This document shows positions 1-7,346 of a DNA stretch of 51,566 nt, one piece after another; the first letter of the stretch is position 1, and each line of letters opens with the position of its first letter. A program made the position numbers and the translations under genes. The notes under the pieces were generated by a model. That model did no database searches and had not been told where the DNA came from. It was given only the letters and a program-made list of their open reading frames with translations. The stretch lies in NCBI GenBank assembly GCA_017854795.1, contig JAFMHB010000019.1, positions 1 through 51,566 on the forward strand, written 5' to 3'. This DNA comes from Candidatus Nanopelagicales bacterium (GTDB lineage: Bacteria; Actinomycetota; Actinomycetes; S36-B12).

Positions 1-2
1 TA

Positions 3-125
3 GCGGGAACCATGGACGAATTTGAATCAGTGGTTGACGAACTCAGCAAATATGGCACGCCCTCGAGTGAGCTCATCTTGTCGAGCCAGACTTGCGATGT
101 CCTTTCCCCACGGGAAGACATTTAG
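3..125 (+). CDS. C-terminal fragment of an unidentified protein, possibly Lrp/AsnC family
   Basis: An open frame runs in from the left edge without a stop and ends at TAG 123-125, giving about 40 residues. An ATG lies at 12, but the frame is open upstream of it, so this is probably the tail of a longer gene. The visible part contains KYGTPSSELILSS, which resembles the final beta strand of Lrp/AsnC regulators, where a Gly-Thr-rich turn precedes a run ending in LSS. That resemblance is from memory and weak. The nitroreductase gene starts 55 bases downstream on the same strand. If this is an Lrp-type regulator it could control that gene, but nothing in the sequence proves it. Confidence 0.4.
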   Translation, partial: AGTMDEFESVVDELSKYGTPSSELILSSQTCDVLSPREDI

Positions 126-180
126 CGATCATTTCCTTACCCGAGGTAGCAATATTCTCGGACTCCTGTTTGATTGGGGT

Positions 181-756
181 ATGAATCCCGCAAGCAATGA
201 ACTGTTCACCGACGCCCACACGACCTATTCCTTCACAGGTGAAACAGTCACCGATGCGGAATTGACCGCCATTTACGATCTGGCCAAATTCGCGCCAACA
301 CCTATGAACTCACAAGCGTTACGGGTTCACTTTGTCCGCACACTCGAGGGTAAAGAGCGTCTGCTCCCATTACTCGATGAAGGAAACCGCGTGAAGAGTG
401 CGAACGCTTCCGCGGTCGCGATACTCGCATTTGATACCGATTTCCATGAACTCCTGCCCGAACATTTCCCGCAAGTTCCCAACGCGCGGGACATCCATCA
501 GGATCCTGATAAAAGATTTTCAAGTGCACGTGACATCGCAATATTGCAAGCCGGCTATTTCATTCTGGCCGTGCGTGCGGCTGGTTTAGATGCAGGACCG
601 ATGGCAGGCTTTGATCGCGCCGGAGTTGACGCCGAGTTCTTTTCAGGAAGTAGTTGGCGCTCGCTGTATCTGGTCAATATTGGGCATTCAGATCCGCAGG
701 GACAGCGACCCCGCAACCCTCGCTTGAGCGCGGAACGCGCGATTGGTTGGAGTTAG
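181..756 (+). CDS. Nitroreductase family protein, RutE-like (malonic semialdehyde reductase type)
   Basis: The 191-residue product is a small FMN-dependent nitroreductase-fold oxidoreductase. APTPMNSQALRVHFVRT near residues 42-58 is the FMN-binding segment that follows the first helices, and GLDAGPMAGFD in the second half matches the conserved GLD.GPM.GF motif of the RutE/HadB subgroup. These enzymes reduce small aldehydes such as malonic semialdehyde with NAD(P)H. No other rut gene is present here, so the substrate is unknown. The frame extends upstream to base 22, but that part shows no family similarity and overlaps the previous gene, so ATG 181 is preferred. Its stop overlaps the convergent arsC stop by four bases. 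Confidence 0.8.
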   Translation: MNPASNELFTDAHTTYSFTGETVTDAELTAIYDLAKFAPTPMNSQALRVHFVRTLEGKERLLPLLDEGNRVKSANASAVAILAFDTDFHELLPEHFPQVPNARDIHQDPDKRFSSARDIAILQAGYFILAVRAAGLDAGPMAGFDRAGVDAEFFSGSSWRSLYLVNIGHSDPQGQRPRNPRLSAERAIGWS

Positions 757-1160
757 TAATCCAGTTCGAGTTCGGCAACCAATTCAACAACTTGGCTGCG
801 GATTTCGTCCCGAATGGCTCGCACTGAATCAATCCCTTGGCCGGCTGGATCCTCAAGTTTCCAATCCTCGTATCTTTTCCCAGGGTAAAACTTGCATGCG
901 TCACCGCAGCCCATGGTGATCACTACGTCGGACAACTCCACCGTTTCATCGATAAGGAGTTTGGGTTGCGCGTGACTTATGTCTATTCCCTCTTCGAGCA
1001 TTGCAGCAATTGCAATCGGGTTAATTGATTCAGCGGGAATTGAACCAGCGGACAAGATCTGAACTCGGTCACCGGCAAGGTGCTTGAGGTAGCCTGCTGC
1101 CATCTGTGAACGTCCAGCATTGTGGACACATACAAACAACACGGTGGGTTGCTTTTTCAT
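753..1160 (-). CDS. arsC: Arsenate reductase, low-molecular-weight phosphatase type
   Basis: The 135-residue protein reduces arsenate to arsenite for export. The N-terminal loop CVHNAGRSQ holds the nucleophile Cys11 in the CX5R phosphate-binding signature of the LMW tyrosine phosphatase fold. Two more cysteines, Cys85 and Cys89 in the stretch MGCGDACKF, and the DPAG near residue 104 are typical of ArsC and could shuttle disulfides. In actinobacteria the electron donor can be mycothiol or thioredoxin; the sequence does not settle which. I chose ATG 1160 because GGAAGG lies just upstream and the start overlaps the acr3 stop as ATGA. An in-frame ATG at 1196 lies inside acr3 and adds no known domain. 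Confidence 0.93.
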   Translation of the reverse strand: MKKQPTVLFVCVHNAGRSQMAAGYLKHLAGDRVQILSAGSIPAESINPIAIAAMLEEGIDISHAQPKLLIDETVELSDVVITMGCGDACKFYPGKRYEDWKLEDPAGQGIDSVRAIRDEIRSQVVELVAELELDY

Positions 1161-2239
1161 AGTTGTTCCTTCCAAGTCCATTTCCGTCGTAGCCATAGCG
1201 AGACATAAACGAGTGCTACCAGTGCAGGTACTTCAATCAGAGGACCAATCACTCCTGCTAACGCTTGACCGGAGGTGACTCCCCAAACTCCAATGCTGAC
1301 AGCAATTGCCAATTCGAAGTTGTTTCCGGCAGAGGTGAAAGCCACTGTCGTTGAACGCGCGTAACTCAATCCGATTGCATGCGCCGCCCCCATCGCGGTA
1401 AACCACATAATCGCGAAATAGATCATGAGCGGTAAGGCAATGAGGAACACACTTATGGGATCCGAAGTGATCGCCTCTCCCTGTAATGCAAAGAGAACAA
1501 CGATCGTGAAGAGAAGCCCCCAAAGGGCGATCGGTGCAATTTTGGGTGCGAATTTGGTGTCGTACCATTCCCGACCCTTTTTAGCCACACCTATTTGACG
1601 GGTGAAAAAACCAAGGGCTAGCGGAATCCCCAAAAAGATGAGAACCGCCTTTGTGATTCCCCAGGTAGAGAAGGCGACATCTTCGGTGTCGAGTCCTAGC
1701 CAGCCTGGAAGGATCGCGAGATAAAAGGTGCCGAGGATTGCATAAGCGAGGATCTGGAAAATTGAGTTTATTGCAACGAGTAAAGCACCGGCCTCGCGAT
1801 CACCGCAGGCTAGATCATTCCAAATAAGCACCATGGCAATGCACCGAGCAAGTCCAATGACGATCAAGCCAGTCCGAAACTCCGGGTAGTCCGCTAGGAA
1901 AATCCAGGCAAGGGCAAACATGAGCAGTGGGCCTACCAGCCAATTGAGGACAAGTGATAGCCACAGCAATTTGCGATCACCTGCGAGGTGACCAATCTCT
2001 TCGTATTTGACCCGCGCCAGTACCGGATACATCATTGCAAAAAGACCGATTGCAATCAGAATGCTTGTGTTGTCAATCGTGAAGGAATCCAGTGCGCTTT
2101 GAAGTCCTGGGATTCCGCGTCCGAGAAGAAGCCCCAATGCCATAGCTAAAACAATCCACAGTGGTAGAAAACGATCCAATGTCGAAAGCTTGGCGATTAC
2201 TTGTTGTTCGCTTTTTAAAGTTTGCCGATTGGTGTTCAT
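1157..2239 (-). CDS. acr3: ACR3-family arsenite efflux permease
   Basis: The 360-residue membrane protein has about ten hydrophobic helices and begins the conserved part with LDRFLPLWIVLAMALGLLLG, a hallmark of the ACR3 (BASS superfamily) arsenite exporters. The helix containing GLARCIAMVLIWNDLACGD carries the family cysteine essential for As(III) transport. It exports the arsenite produced by ArsC and is translationally coupled to it by a four-base overlap. No purine-rich ribosome site precedes ATG 2239; a TAGTAC box six bases upstream suggests a leaderless transcript. The palindromic operator at 2245-2263 overlaps that box, so ArsR probably blocks this promoter directly. Confidence 0.93.
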   Translation of the reverse strand: MNTNRQTLKSEQQVIAKLSTLDRFLPLWIVLAMALGLLLGRGIPGLQSALDSFTIDNTSILIAIGLFAMMYPVLARVKYEEIGHLAGDRKLLWLSLVLNWLVGPLLMFALAWIFLADYPEFRTGLIVIGLARCIAMVLIWNDLACGDREAGALLVAINSIFQILAYAILGTFYLAILPGWLGLDTEDVAFSTWGITKAVLIFLGIPLALGFFTRQIGVAKKGREWYDTKFAPKIAPIALWGLLFTIVVLFALQGEAITSDPISVFLIALPLMIYFAIMWFTAMGAAHAIGLSYARSTTVAFTSAGNNFELAIAVSIGVWGVTSGQALAGVIGPLIEVPALVALVYVSLWLRRKWTWKEQL

Positions 2240-2244
2240 TGAGG

Positions 2245-2263
2245 TGTACTATGTCAGAGTACA
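2245..2263. promoter_or_regulatory. Probable ArsR operator between acr3 and arsR
   Basis: TGTACT and AGTACA form a perfect 6-base inverted repeat with a 7-base spacer. A second nested repeat, TATGT at 2250-2254 and ACATA at 2261-2265, uses partly the same bases. It sits five bases before the acr3 start codon and about 57 bases before arsR, so a bound dimer would cover the acr3 start region and the -10-like TAGTAC on the minus strand. Assignment to ArsR is inference from position and symmetry. Confidence 0.65.
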
Positions 2264-2319
2264 TAGATGACCGTCAATATAGTTAAAGCCACATTAGTGA
2301 AACAAATGGTGAACAATTC

Positions 2320-2670
2320 ATGACGAAAATTGTTATTCGAAAGCGAACCCAACTGCAGGGTCCGGCGTGCTGCCCTAGTGGAATTGGTAAGCCGATAAAT
2401 CGAAAATCTGCCGAGGCACTCGCCGAACTACTTAAGGCGGTTGCTGATCCGACCAGGCTTCAACTCATCTCGCTGATCCGAGACAGTGATCAATGCAGCG
2501 CTTGTGTCGGGGACCTCACCGAAGCCGTAGGCCTAAGCCAACCCACGGTGAGCCATCATCTGCGGGTGTTGGTTGATGCAGGGATCCTCAGCAAGGAAAA
2601 GGACGGGTATTGGACCTGGTACACGCTCAAGATGGACCGATTGGGTGAGTTGGCGGCCGTTCTGAGTTAA
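2320..2670 (+). CDS. arsR: ArsR/SmtB-family metalloregulatory repressor
   Basis: The 116-residue protein has a winged-helix fold with the recognition helix in LSQPTVSHHLRVL and the typical ADPTRLQLI start of the DNA-binding domain. Cys17 and Cys18 lie in a short N-terminal arm, with Cys59 and Cys62 just before the recognition helix-turn-helix. This layout, a Cys pair in the arm plus a Cys further in, resembles the Corynebacterium glutamicum ArsR site (Cys15, Cys16, Cys55) rather than the CxC of the E. coli plasmid ArsR. It is divergent from acr3-arsC and likely represses both directions until arsenite binds. GGTGA lies eight bases before the ATG as a modest ribosome site. Confidence 0.92.
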   Translation: MTKIVIRKRTQLQGPACCPSGIGKPINRKSAEALAELLKAVADPTRLQLISLIRDSDQCSACVGDLTEAVGLSQPTVSHHLRVLVDAGILSKEKDGYWTWYTLKMDRLGELAAVLS

Positions 2671-2760
2671 GCCGGATAATTTAGGGGGAATTTTTAAGGG
2701 AAATTGAGTGAGGAAATGCCCTTGTAGGGGGGCGGTGCACAAGCGCGCGAGGGGCCAGAG

Positions 2761-2862
2761 GACATTTATACCAGTGGGCGCAGCCCGGTTTTCGGATCGA
2801 GTGTGCCTGCTGTACGAAGGGCACGTTGCCCCTCGTGTTTTATGTTAGGGAGATTAAGCAAC
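2761..2862 (+). promoter_or_regulatory. Promoter and structured 5' leader of the cold-shock gene
   Basis: TTATAC at 2766-2771 is a good -10 box, which would give a leader of roughly 85 bases. The leader contains a hairpin at 2815-2835 (CGA, A, GGGC, loop ACGTT, GCCC, C, TCG; seven pairs with one mismatch), followed by TGTTTTATG. Long structured leaders are usual for csp genes, where they change shape with temperature. The ribosome site AGGGAGA at 2848-2854 lies outside the hairpin. The 90 bases before this (2671-2760) hold no gene that I can see. Confidence 0.45.
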
Positions 2863-3066
2863 ATGGCAACAGGAACAGTAAAGTGGTTTAACTCGGAAAA
2901 AGGCTTCGGCTTTATCGAGCAGGCTGATGGCGGACCAGACGTTTTCGTTCACTACTCAGCAATTGATTCAAGTGGATACCGTTCACTCGATGAAAATCAA
3001 GCTGTCGAATTCGACATCACCCAGGGCCCAAAGGGACCTCAGGCTGACAAGGTTCGTATCGTCTAA
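2863..3066 (+). CDS. cspA: Cold-shock domain protein
   Basis: The 67-residue protein is a single cold-shock OB-fold that binds single-stranded RNA and DNA. Both RNP motifs are visible: KGFGFI (RNP1, residues 14-19) and DVFVHY (RNP2, residues 27-32). It starts with the usual [10 protein letters not shown]. The length is standard. An upstream extension of the frame to 2803 is not plausible because ATG 2863 has the ribosome site AGGGAGA at the right distance. It stands alone, with its own leader and a strong terminator, so it is monocistronic. Several CspA paralogues usually exist per genome; this could be constitutive rather than cold-induced. Confidence 0.96.
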   Translation: MATGTVKWFNSEKGFGFIEQADGGPDVFVHYSAIDSSGYRSLDENQAVEFDITQGPKGPQADKVRIV

Positions 3067-3091
3067 TTACAGACTTTTTAAGCTTCTCAAG

Positions 3092-3120
3092 ATGGCCCTC
3101 GGCATTACGCCGGGGGCCAT
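3092..3120 (+). terminator. Intrinsic terminator after the cold-shock gene
   Basis: ATGGCCCTCGGC pairs with GCCGGGGGCCAT around a five-base ATTAC loop: a 12-pair stem with a single T-G wobble, GC-rich in the middle, followed by TCTTATT. It starts 26 bases after the csp stop. Confidence 0.85.
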
Positions 3121-3216
3121 TCTTATTCCCCTTTCCCTATGTCTGTGAGGTAAATCAATGAGGATTAAGGGAAACAAGGGGAATTATTACGCAAATGCTG
3201 TTAAATTACGACTCTT

Positions 3217-3609
3217 ATGACTGAAATACGGATTTCTGATGCCGCTTCCATGCTGGGCGTCTCCGATGACACGGTTCGCCGTTGGATCGAAATTGGCAAA
3301 CTCAGTGCAGGCGCGCCCGGCAACGGTCCGCGGACGGTGAGTTCGGAAAGCCTCGCCCTCTACATGTCGGCAGCATCCAAGTTAGAGGACACCGCCGTAA
3401 CTGCCTCGGCGCGAAATCGGTTCGCGGGAATTGTGACGCGGGTTGAAAAAGATGGCGTTATGGCTTTGGTTGAAATCCAGGCCGGACCGCATCGGGTGAC
3501 TTCGTTGCTCAGCCGTGAGTCGGCCGAAGAACTTGGATTGGCACCGGGAGTGCGGGCCACGGGGGTTGTCAAGTCAACAAATGTGGTGATTGAGTTGGAG
3601 AGCAATTAA
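3217..3609 (+). CDS. MerR-like HTH plus TOBE-domain molybdate-binding protein
   Basis: The 130-residue protein joins an excisionase/MerR-type helix-turn-helix at residues 5-45 (ISDAASMLGVSDDTVRRWIE) to a C-terminal mop/TOBE domain at about residues 65-128 (RNRFAGIVTRVEKDGVMALV). TOBE domains bind molybdate or tungstate oxyanions. It is the first gene of a modABC operon, and its stop overlaps the modA start as TAATG. It probably senses molybdate and controls the operon, or stores molybdate. The promoter is not clear: no good ribosome site precedes ATG 3217, and TTAAAT and TACGAC lie within 20 bases upstream. Confidence 0.85.
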   Translation: MTEIRISDAASMLGVSDDTVRRWIEIGKLSAGAPGNGPRTVSSESLALYMSAASKLEDTAVTASARNRFAGIVTRVEKDGVMALVEIQAGPHRVTSLLSRESAEELGLAPGVRATGVVKSTNVVIELESN

Positions 3610-4379
3610 TGATCAAAGTCATGCGGGCACTTCTGGCTATTGCTTTGGCGGTTGGGTTAGGTGCACTCTTCCCTAGTGCATCTGGAGCAACGACTAAGGC
3701 AAATGCGGAGTTGACCGTCTCGGCCGCAGCGTCTCTCACTGATGTGTTTCCTGTAATCGCTGACGCATTCACGAAACGATTTCCAAATACTGTCATTAGG
3801 TTTAATTTTGTTGGAAGTTCAACGGTCATGAATCAAGTTATTGCAGGTGCCCCAGTTGACGTAGTTGCAACCGCTTCAGAACCCACCATGCAGATCGGGG
3901 TTGACTCGAAGCAAGTTCTTCGCCCATTGTTTTTCGCCAGGAACTCCATGACAATTGCTGTACCGGCAGGCAATCCTGCGAACATAAAAAGCTTGGCAGA
4001 TCTACAACGCAGTGGGTTACTGCTCGGTGTCTGTGACACTGTTGCTCCCTGTGGCGCTTCCGCAGCTGAACTTTTTGCAAAGAACAAGCTCAGCGTCACT
4101 CCGGTTACACGCGAACTTGACGTTCGTTCACTCTTAGGCAAAGTGATCTCCGGTGATCTAGATGCAGGAATTGTTTACATAACCGATGTGAAGGCCGCCG
4201 GAAGCAAAGTGGAGTTTGTGGAGATCCCGATCAAGGACAATGTCATGACGATCTATCCAATTGCCATGGTCGCAGAGGCGCAAAATGCTCAATTAGCCAA
4301 TCGATTTGTAAAGTTTGTACGTTTTAGTAATACCTCGCAGGGAATCTTGCGTGCATTTGGTTTTGCGAAGCCCTGGTAA
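3609..4379 (+). CDS. modA: Molybdate ABC transporter, substrate-binding protein
   Basis: The 256-residue periplasmic-binding-fold protein captures molybdate outside the cell. A signal peptide covers residues 1 to about 26 (basic MIKVMR, then a hydrophobic core, then SASGA). The mature part opens with LTVSAAASLTDVF, the first oxyanion-contacting segment of ModA, followed by FNFVGSSTVMNQV and PVDVVATASEPTM, both family motifs. There is no lipobox Cys near the signal end, which is unusual for a Gram-positive binding protein that has to stay at the membrane. It may rely on an uncleaved signal or on interaction with ModB. It is translationally coupled to the TOBE regulator and followed five bases later by modB. 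Confidence 0.93.
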   Translation: MIKVMRALLAIALAVGLGALFPSASGATTKANAELTVSAAASLTDVFPVIADAFTKRFPNTVIRFNFVGSSTVMNQVIAGAPVDVVATASEPTMQIGVDSKQVLRPLFFARNSMTIAVPAGNPANIKSLADLQRSGLLLGVCDTVAPCGASAAELFAKNKLSVTPVTRELDVRSLLGKVISGDLDAGIVYITDVKAAGSKVEFVEIPIKDNVMTIYPIAMVAEAQNAQLANRFVKFVRFSNTSQGILRAFGFAKPW

Positions 4380-4384
4380 ATAGA

Positions 4385-5176
4385 TTGAGGAGTCAACGCT
4401 CACCGCTATTTCTCTTAATACCAGGGCTTGTGGCATTAGTCTTTTTGATGGTTCCCCTAATTGCCCTGATCGCGCAAACGCCGTGGGAAGCCTTTCCGAA
4501 AATTATTTCCTCACCCGAGGCACTAGAGGCGTTACGACTATCGCTGCTTACCTCACTAGCTGCCACGGCCCTTGCGGCGGTTTTTGGAATCCCCATGGCA
4601 TGGCTGCTTGCCCGCGAGGTGCTTCCATTTACGGGTTTAATGCGCGCCTTAGTTATCGTGCCTCTCTTGCTGCCCCCGGTAGTTTCTGGTGTGGCCTTGC
4701 TTGAAGCATTGGGCCGCCGCGGACTCGTCGGTGGTTTCTTGTATGACAACTTTGACATTACATTCCCATTCACCACCATTGGAGTAGTGATTGCAACAAC
4801 TTTTGTCGCAATGCCATTTCTGATCATCACGCTTGAAGGCGGCTTCCGTTCCCTTCATCAGCGTTATGAAGATGCGGCAGCAACACTTGGCGCCGGTCCG
4901 AAGCGAATCTTTTTCCGAGTAACGATGCCGATGGTGGCCCCCGCTGCCATAGCAGGGCTCGTGTTGTGTTGGGCGAGGGCACTTGGTGAATTCGGAGCCA
5001 CAATTACATTTGCCGGAAACTTTCCTGGAGTTACCCAAACAATGCCGCTTGCGGTTTACACCGCCCTTGAATCGGACCGATCTGTAGCGGTCGCACTCTC
5101 ACTGGTATTGCTTGTCGTGAGTGTCGGGGTGCTCGTTGCCCTGCGTGGTAGGTATTTACAAACGAGGGCATCATGA
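4385..5176 (+). CDS. modB: Molybdate ABC transporter, permease
   Basis: The 263-residue protein has six predicted membrane helices. The cytoplasmic EAA loop that contacts the ATPase is visible as YEDAAATLGAGPKRIFFRV near residues 160-178. The C-terminal LGEFGATITFAGN matches the conserved ModB segment. The frame opens with TTG 4385, five bases after the modA stop; no better start is visible before the first helix (LFLLIPGLVALVFLMVPLIA), so the TTG is accepted. The stop overlaps the modC start as ATGA. Confidence 0.93.
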   Translation: MRSQRSPLFLLIPGLVALVFLMVPLIALIAQTPWEAFPKIISSPEALEALRLSLLTSLAATALAAVFGIPMAWLLAREVLPFTGLMRALVIVPLLLPPVVSGVALLEALGRRGLVGGFLYDNFDITFPFTTIGVVIATTFVAMPFLIITLEGGFRSLHQRYEDAAATLGAGPKRIFFRVTMPMVAPAAIAGLVLCWARALGEFGATITFAGNFPGVTQTMPLAVYTALESDRSVAVALSLVLLVVSVGVLVALRGRYLQTRAS

Positions 5177-6225
5177 AAATTAGTGCGAACTTCATCGCTA
5201 CTCGGGGCGGTTTCACCTTAGATATCGACACTGCCTTTTCTGCTGGGACAGTAACCGCCATTCTTGGTCCAAATGGCTCGGGAAAATCCACACTCCTGAG
5301 GGCACTTGCCGGGCTACAAAATGTGGATTCGGGGGAAATTGTCTTTGGAGACCGAGTGGTTAATGCGGCTCCGTCAGTTCATGTTCCTCCCCAAGACCGT
5401 TCCGTGGGTGTTGTTTTTCAAGACTATGCCCTCTTTCCGCACCTAAGCGTTGCCGAAAATATTGCGTTCGGACCGCGATCTCTGGGCACTTCAAAAAAAG
5501 ATGCGCAGGCCAAATCCCGAGTGCAAATGAATTTGCTGGGAATTAGCGAGTTGGCGGACCGAAAGCCGAGTGAAATTTCGGGCGGACAAGCGCAGCGGGT
5601 GGCGCTCGCTCGAGCACTGGCGACCCAACCTGAAATTTTATTACTTGACGAACCGCTTGCAGCCCTCGATGCTCAAACGCGTGAAAGCGTGCGAACCGAA
5701 CTCGATGGGCAGATAAAAGCATTCGCTGGCTGTGTCGTTTTTGTAACCCATGACCCCTTTGATGCAATGCTGCTTGCTGATCGCGTGATCGTTCTCGAAA
5801 ATGGCGTGATAACCCAAGAAGGGACACCGGGTGAACTGGCAGCCAGACCTGCCACCGACTATGTCGCAACTTTGATGGGCGTCAATCTGATTCGAGGACG
5901 GGCGCAGGCTGGCCTCCTGCATGTAGACGGAGGTGGCGTCCTGCAAATACCCGAGCGCTCACTTGAGGGTGAAGTCTTGGCTGTACTTAGACCTGAGGCG
6001 ATCTCACTCCACCTGAACAAGCCTGAAGGCAGTGCCCGTAACGTGTGGGAAGGGACCGTTACCGGGCTCGCACCAATGCATGACCGGATTCGGGTGAGTG
6101 TGCAAGCGACACCGCCGGTTATTGCCACTATTACGCACGCGGCCTTGGCGGATTTGAATCTGGCGGTGGGTGCATCAATCTGGGTGAGTGCTAAAACCTT
6201 GAACATCGAGGCTTTCCGCAAGTGA
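5173..6225 (+). CDS. modC: Molybdate ABC transporter, ATP-binding protein
   Basis: The 350-residue ATPase powers molybdate import. Walker A is GPNGSGKST near residues 33-41, the signature is SGGQAQRVALARALA near residues 136-150, Walker B is ILLLDEPLAALD, and the H-loop is VFVTHDPFDAM. The C-terminal 130 residues include a TOBE-like segment (LRPEAISLHLN and onward) of the kind that binds molybdate in ModC. It is the last gene of the operon and is followed closely by the convergent crotonase gene, with only 15 bases between the two stops and no obvious terminator. Confidence 0.93.
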   Translation: MKISANFIATRGGFTLDIDTAFSAGTVTAILGPNGSGKSTLLRALAGLQNVDSGEIVFGDRVVNAAPSVHVPPQDRSVGVVFQDYALFPHLSVAENIAFGPRSLGTSKKDAQAKSRVQMNLLGISELADRKPSEISGGQAQRVALARALATQPEILLLDEPLAALDAQTRESVRTELDGQIKAFAGCVVFVTHDPFDAMLLADRVIVLENGVITQEGTPGELAARPATDYVATLMGVNLIRGRAQAGLLHVDGGGVLQIPERSLEGEVLAVLRPEAISLHLNKPEGSARNVWEGTVTGLAPMHDRIRVSVQATPPVIATITHAALADLNLAVGASIWVSAKTLNIEAFRK

Positions 6226-6240
6226 GAATGTTAATTCACA

Positions 6241-7038
6241 TCACGTCCCAGTGAAGTTACCGTCGCGCCTCTCAAGGAAACTCTTGACTCCTTCCGCAGC
6301 ATCTTGGCTTGCCAAAATTCCAGGGAGAATCTCGCGCAGATGCTCGATTGCCGCTTCCTCGCCCAATTCACGAGCTACACGTGCGTTGGCAAGTGTCCCG
6401 TAGACACCGAGGGGCGCTTGTTTGGCGATCAATTCCGCTATGTCGATTGCCCGTTGAGTGTCCCCTCCAACGGGGGTGATTTCCGAAATTAGTCCAATCC
6501 GCAATGCCTCTTCGGCACCAAATTCTTCTCCGGTGAGGAGGAACCGCATCGCGTTACTCCAACCAAGTTGTTCGGTTGCTCGGATAGTCGCTCCACCAAA
6601 TGGAATAATTCCGCGACCAACCTCAAGTTGTCGAAAGCGTGTATTTTCTGCGGCGATTACAATGTCACTCGCTAAAGCCAATTCGATACTTATGGTGAAA
6701 GAAATTCCATGCAGGGCAAGCACAATTGGCTTACTCACTTTCGCGCCCCAAAGCCCATATGGGTCAATCTCGGAGTTGCCGGAAAGGGCGTCGGGGCCGC
6801 GCCGGTTGACTTCGGCACTCACCTCGGCAAGGTCAAGTCCTGCGCAGAAGTGATCACCGTGGGCGAATACAACTCCCACTCGCAAGTTAGGGGAGTCCTC
6901 AAGTAGTTGATAGGCCTTGGCCAACTGGTCAATGGCCGCCAAGTTCATAGCATTGTATTTTTCAGGGCGATTGAGTCCGATAAGGAGAACATGGCCCTGC
7001 TCGTGAACGGTGATGAGACTGTCAACTGGTGTATGCAT
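6241..7038 (-). CDS. Crotonase/enoyl-CoA hydratase family protein
   Basis: The 265-residue protein has the crotonase fold. The first oxyanion-hole segment is GDHFCAGLDL near residues 62-71. Both catalytic glutamates of the rat hydratase seem to have counterparts: one in SIELALASD and one in FRQLEVGRGIIP. The second oxyanion-hole segment, normally a Gly-Gly-Gly run, reads GISFTISIEL, so the glycines are replaced by Ile and Ser. Related proteins with GISFTAGIEL exist, so this is a subgroup trait, but the change is further than usual. The acyl-CoA substrate is unknown. ATG 7038 is preceded six bases upstream by TAGCAT, suggesting a leaderless mRNA. Confidence 0.85.
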   Translation of the reverse strand: MHTPVDSLITVHEQGHVLLIGLNRPEKYNAMNLAAIDQLAKAYQLLEDSPNLRVGVVFAHGDHFCAGLDLAEVSAEVNRRGPDALSGNSEIDPYGLWGAKVSKPIVLALHGISFTISIELALASDIVIAAENTRFRQLEVGRGIIPFGGATIRATEQLGWSNAMRFLLTGEEFGAEEALRIGLISEITPVGGDTQRAIDIAELIAKQAPLGVYGTLANARVARELGEEAAIEHLREILPGILASQDAAEGVKSFLERRDGNFTGT

Positions 7039-7073
7039 GGGTAAATGCTAGTCGCTGGTGTTAGATTTCATGT
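7039..7073. promoter_or_regulatory. Divergent leaderless promoter region
   Basis: Only 35 bases separate two divergent start codons. On the minus strand TAGCAT (7045-7050) lies six bases before ATG 7038. On the plus strand TAGATT (7062-7067) lies six bases before ATG 7074. Neither gene has a ribosome site. Both transcripts would therefore begin at or within a base of their start codons. Confidence 0.55.
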
Positions 7074-7346
7074 ATGGAAAATGAGTCCTCTGTGGCATAT
7101 TCGGTAACTCCAGTACATCGCTCGTGGACCGCCACCAAGATTGTGGCAATTATCGTCACAATTGTCTCTGGGCTTTACATGTTGCCGTGGGCCATTGCCA
7201 CATTGCGTGACGTAAAGCATTGGGGCGTTTTCTGGGTGAACTTGCTCTTAGGTTGGACGATTATTGGCTGGATCATTGCATTAGTAATGGCACTTCGTTC
7301 ACAAGATCGAATTGTTATCATGGTCGCGGATACATCGCGTGAATAG
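7074..7346 (+). CDS. Superinfection immunity-like small membrane protein (Imm_superinfect domain)
   Basis: The 90-residue protein has two membrane helices, about residues 22-46 and 51-69. The segment WVNLLLGWTIIGWIIALVMA matches the conserved N..LGWT.IGW..AL core of the superinfection-immunity family, named after phage T4 Imm, which blocks DNA injection by related phages. Family members are common in bacterial chromosomes where no phage role has been shown. No phage genes are nearby, so function here is open. Its stop lies inside the start region of the next gene, so the two are probably cotranscribed. Confidence 0.75.
   Translation: MENESSVAYSVTPVHRSWTATKIVAIIVTIVSGLYMLPWAIATLRDVKHWGVFWVNLLLGWTIIGWIIALVMALRSQDRIVIMVADTSRE

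Noticed and set aside
22-180. Upstream extension of the nitroreductase frame
   Set aside because: The added residues show no nitroreductase similarity and overlap the partial gene that ends at 125.
4393-4830. Minus-strand open frame of about 145 codons inside modB
   Set aside because: It is the complement of a clear permease gene, with a low-complexity Ser/Thr/Arg-rich translation and no family motif.
7074-7346. Prophage remnant around the superinfection-immunity-like gene
   Set aside because: No integrase, structural phage gene, attachment repeat or compositional shift is present; the family is common in chromosomes.
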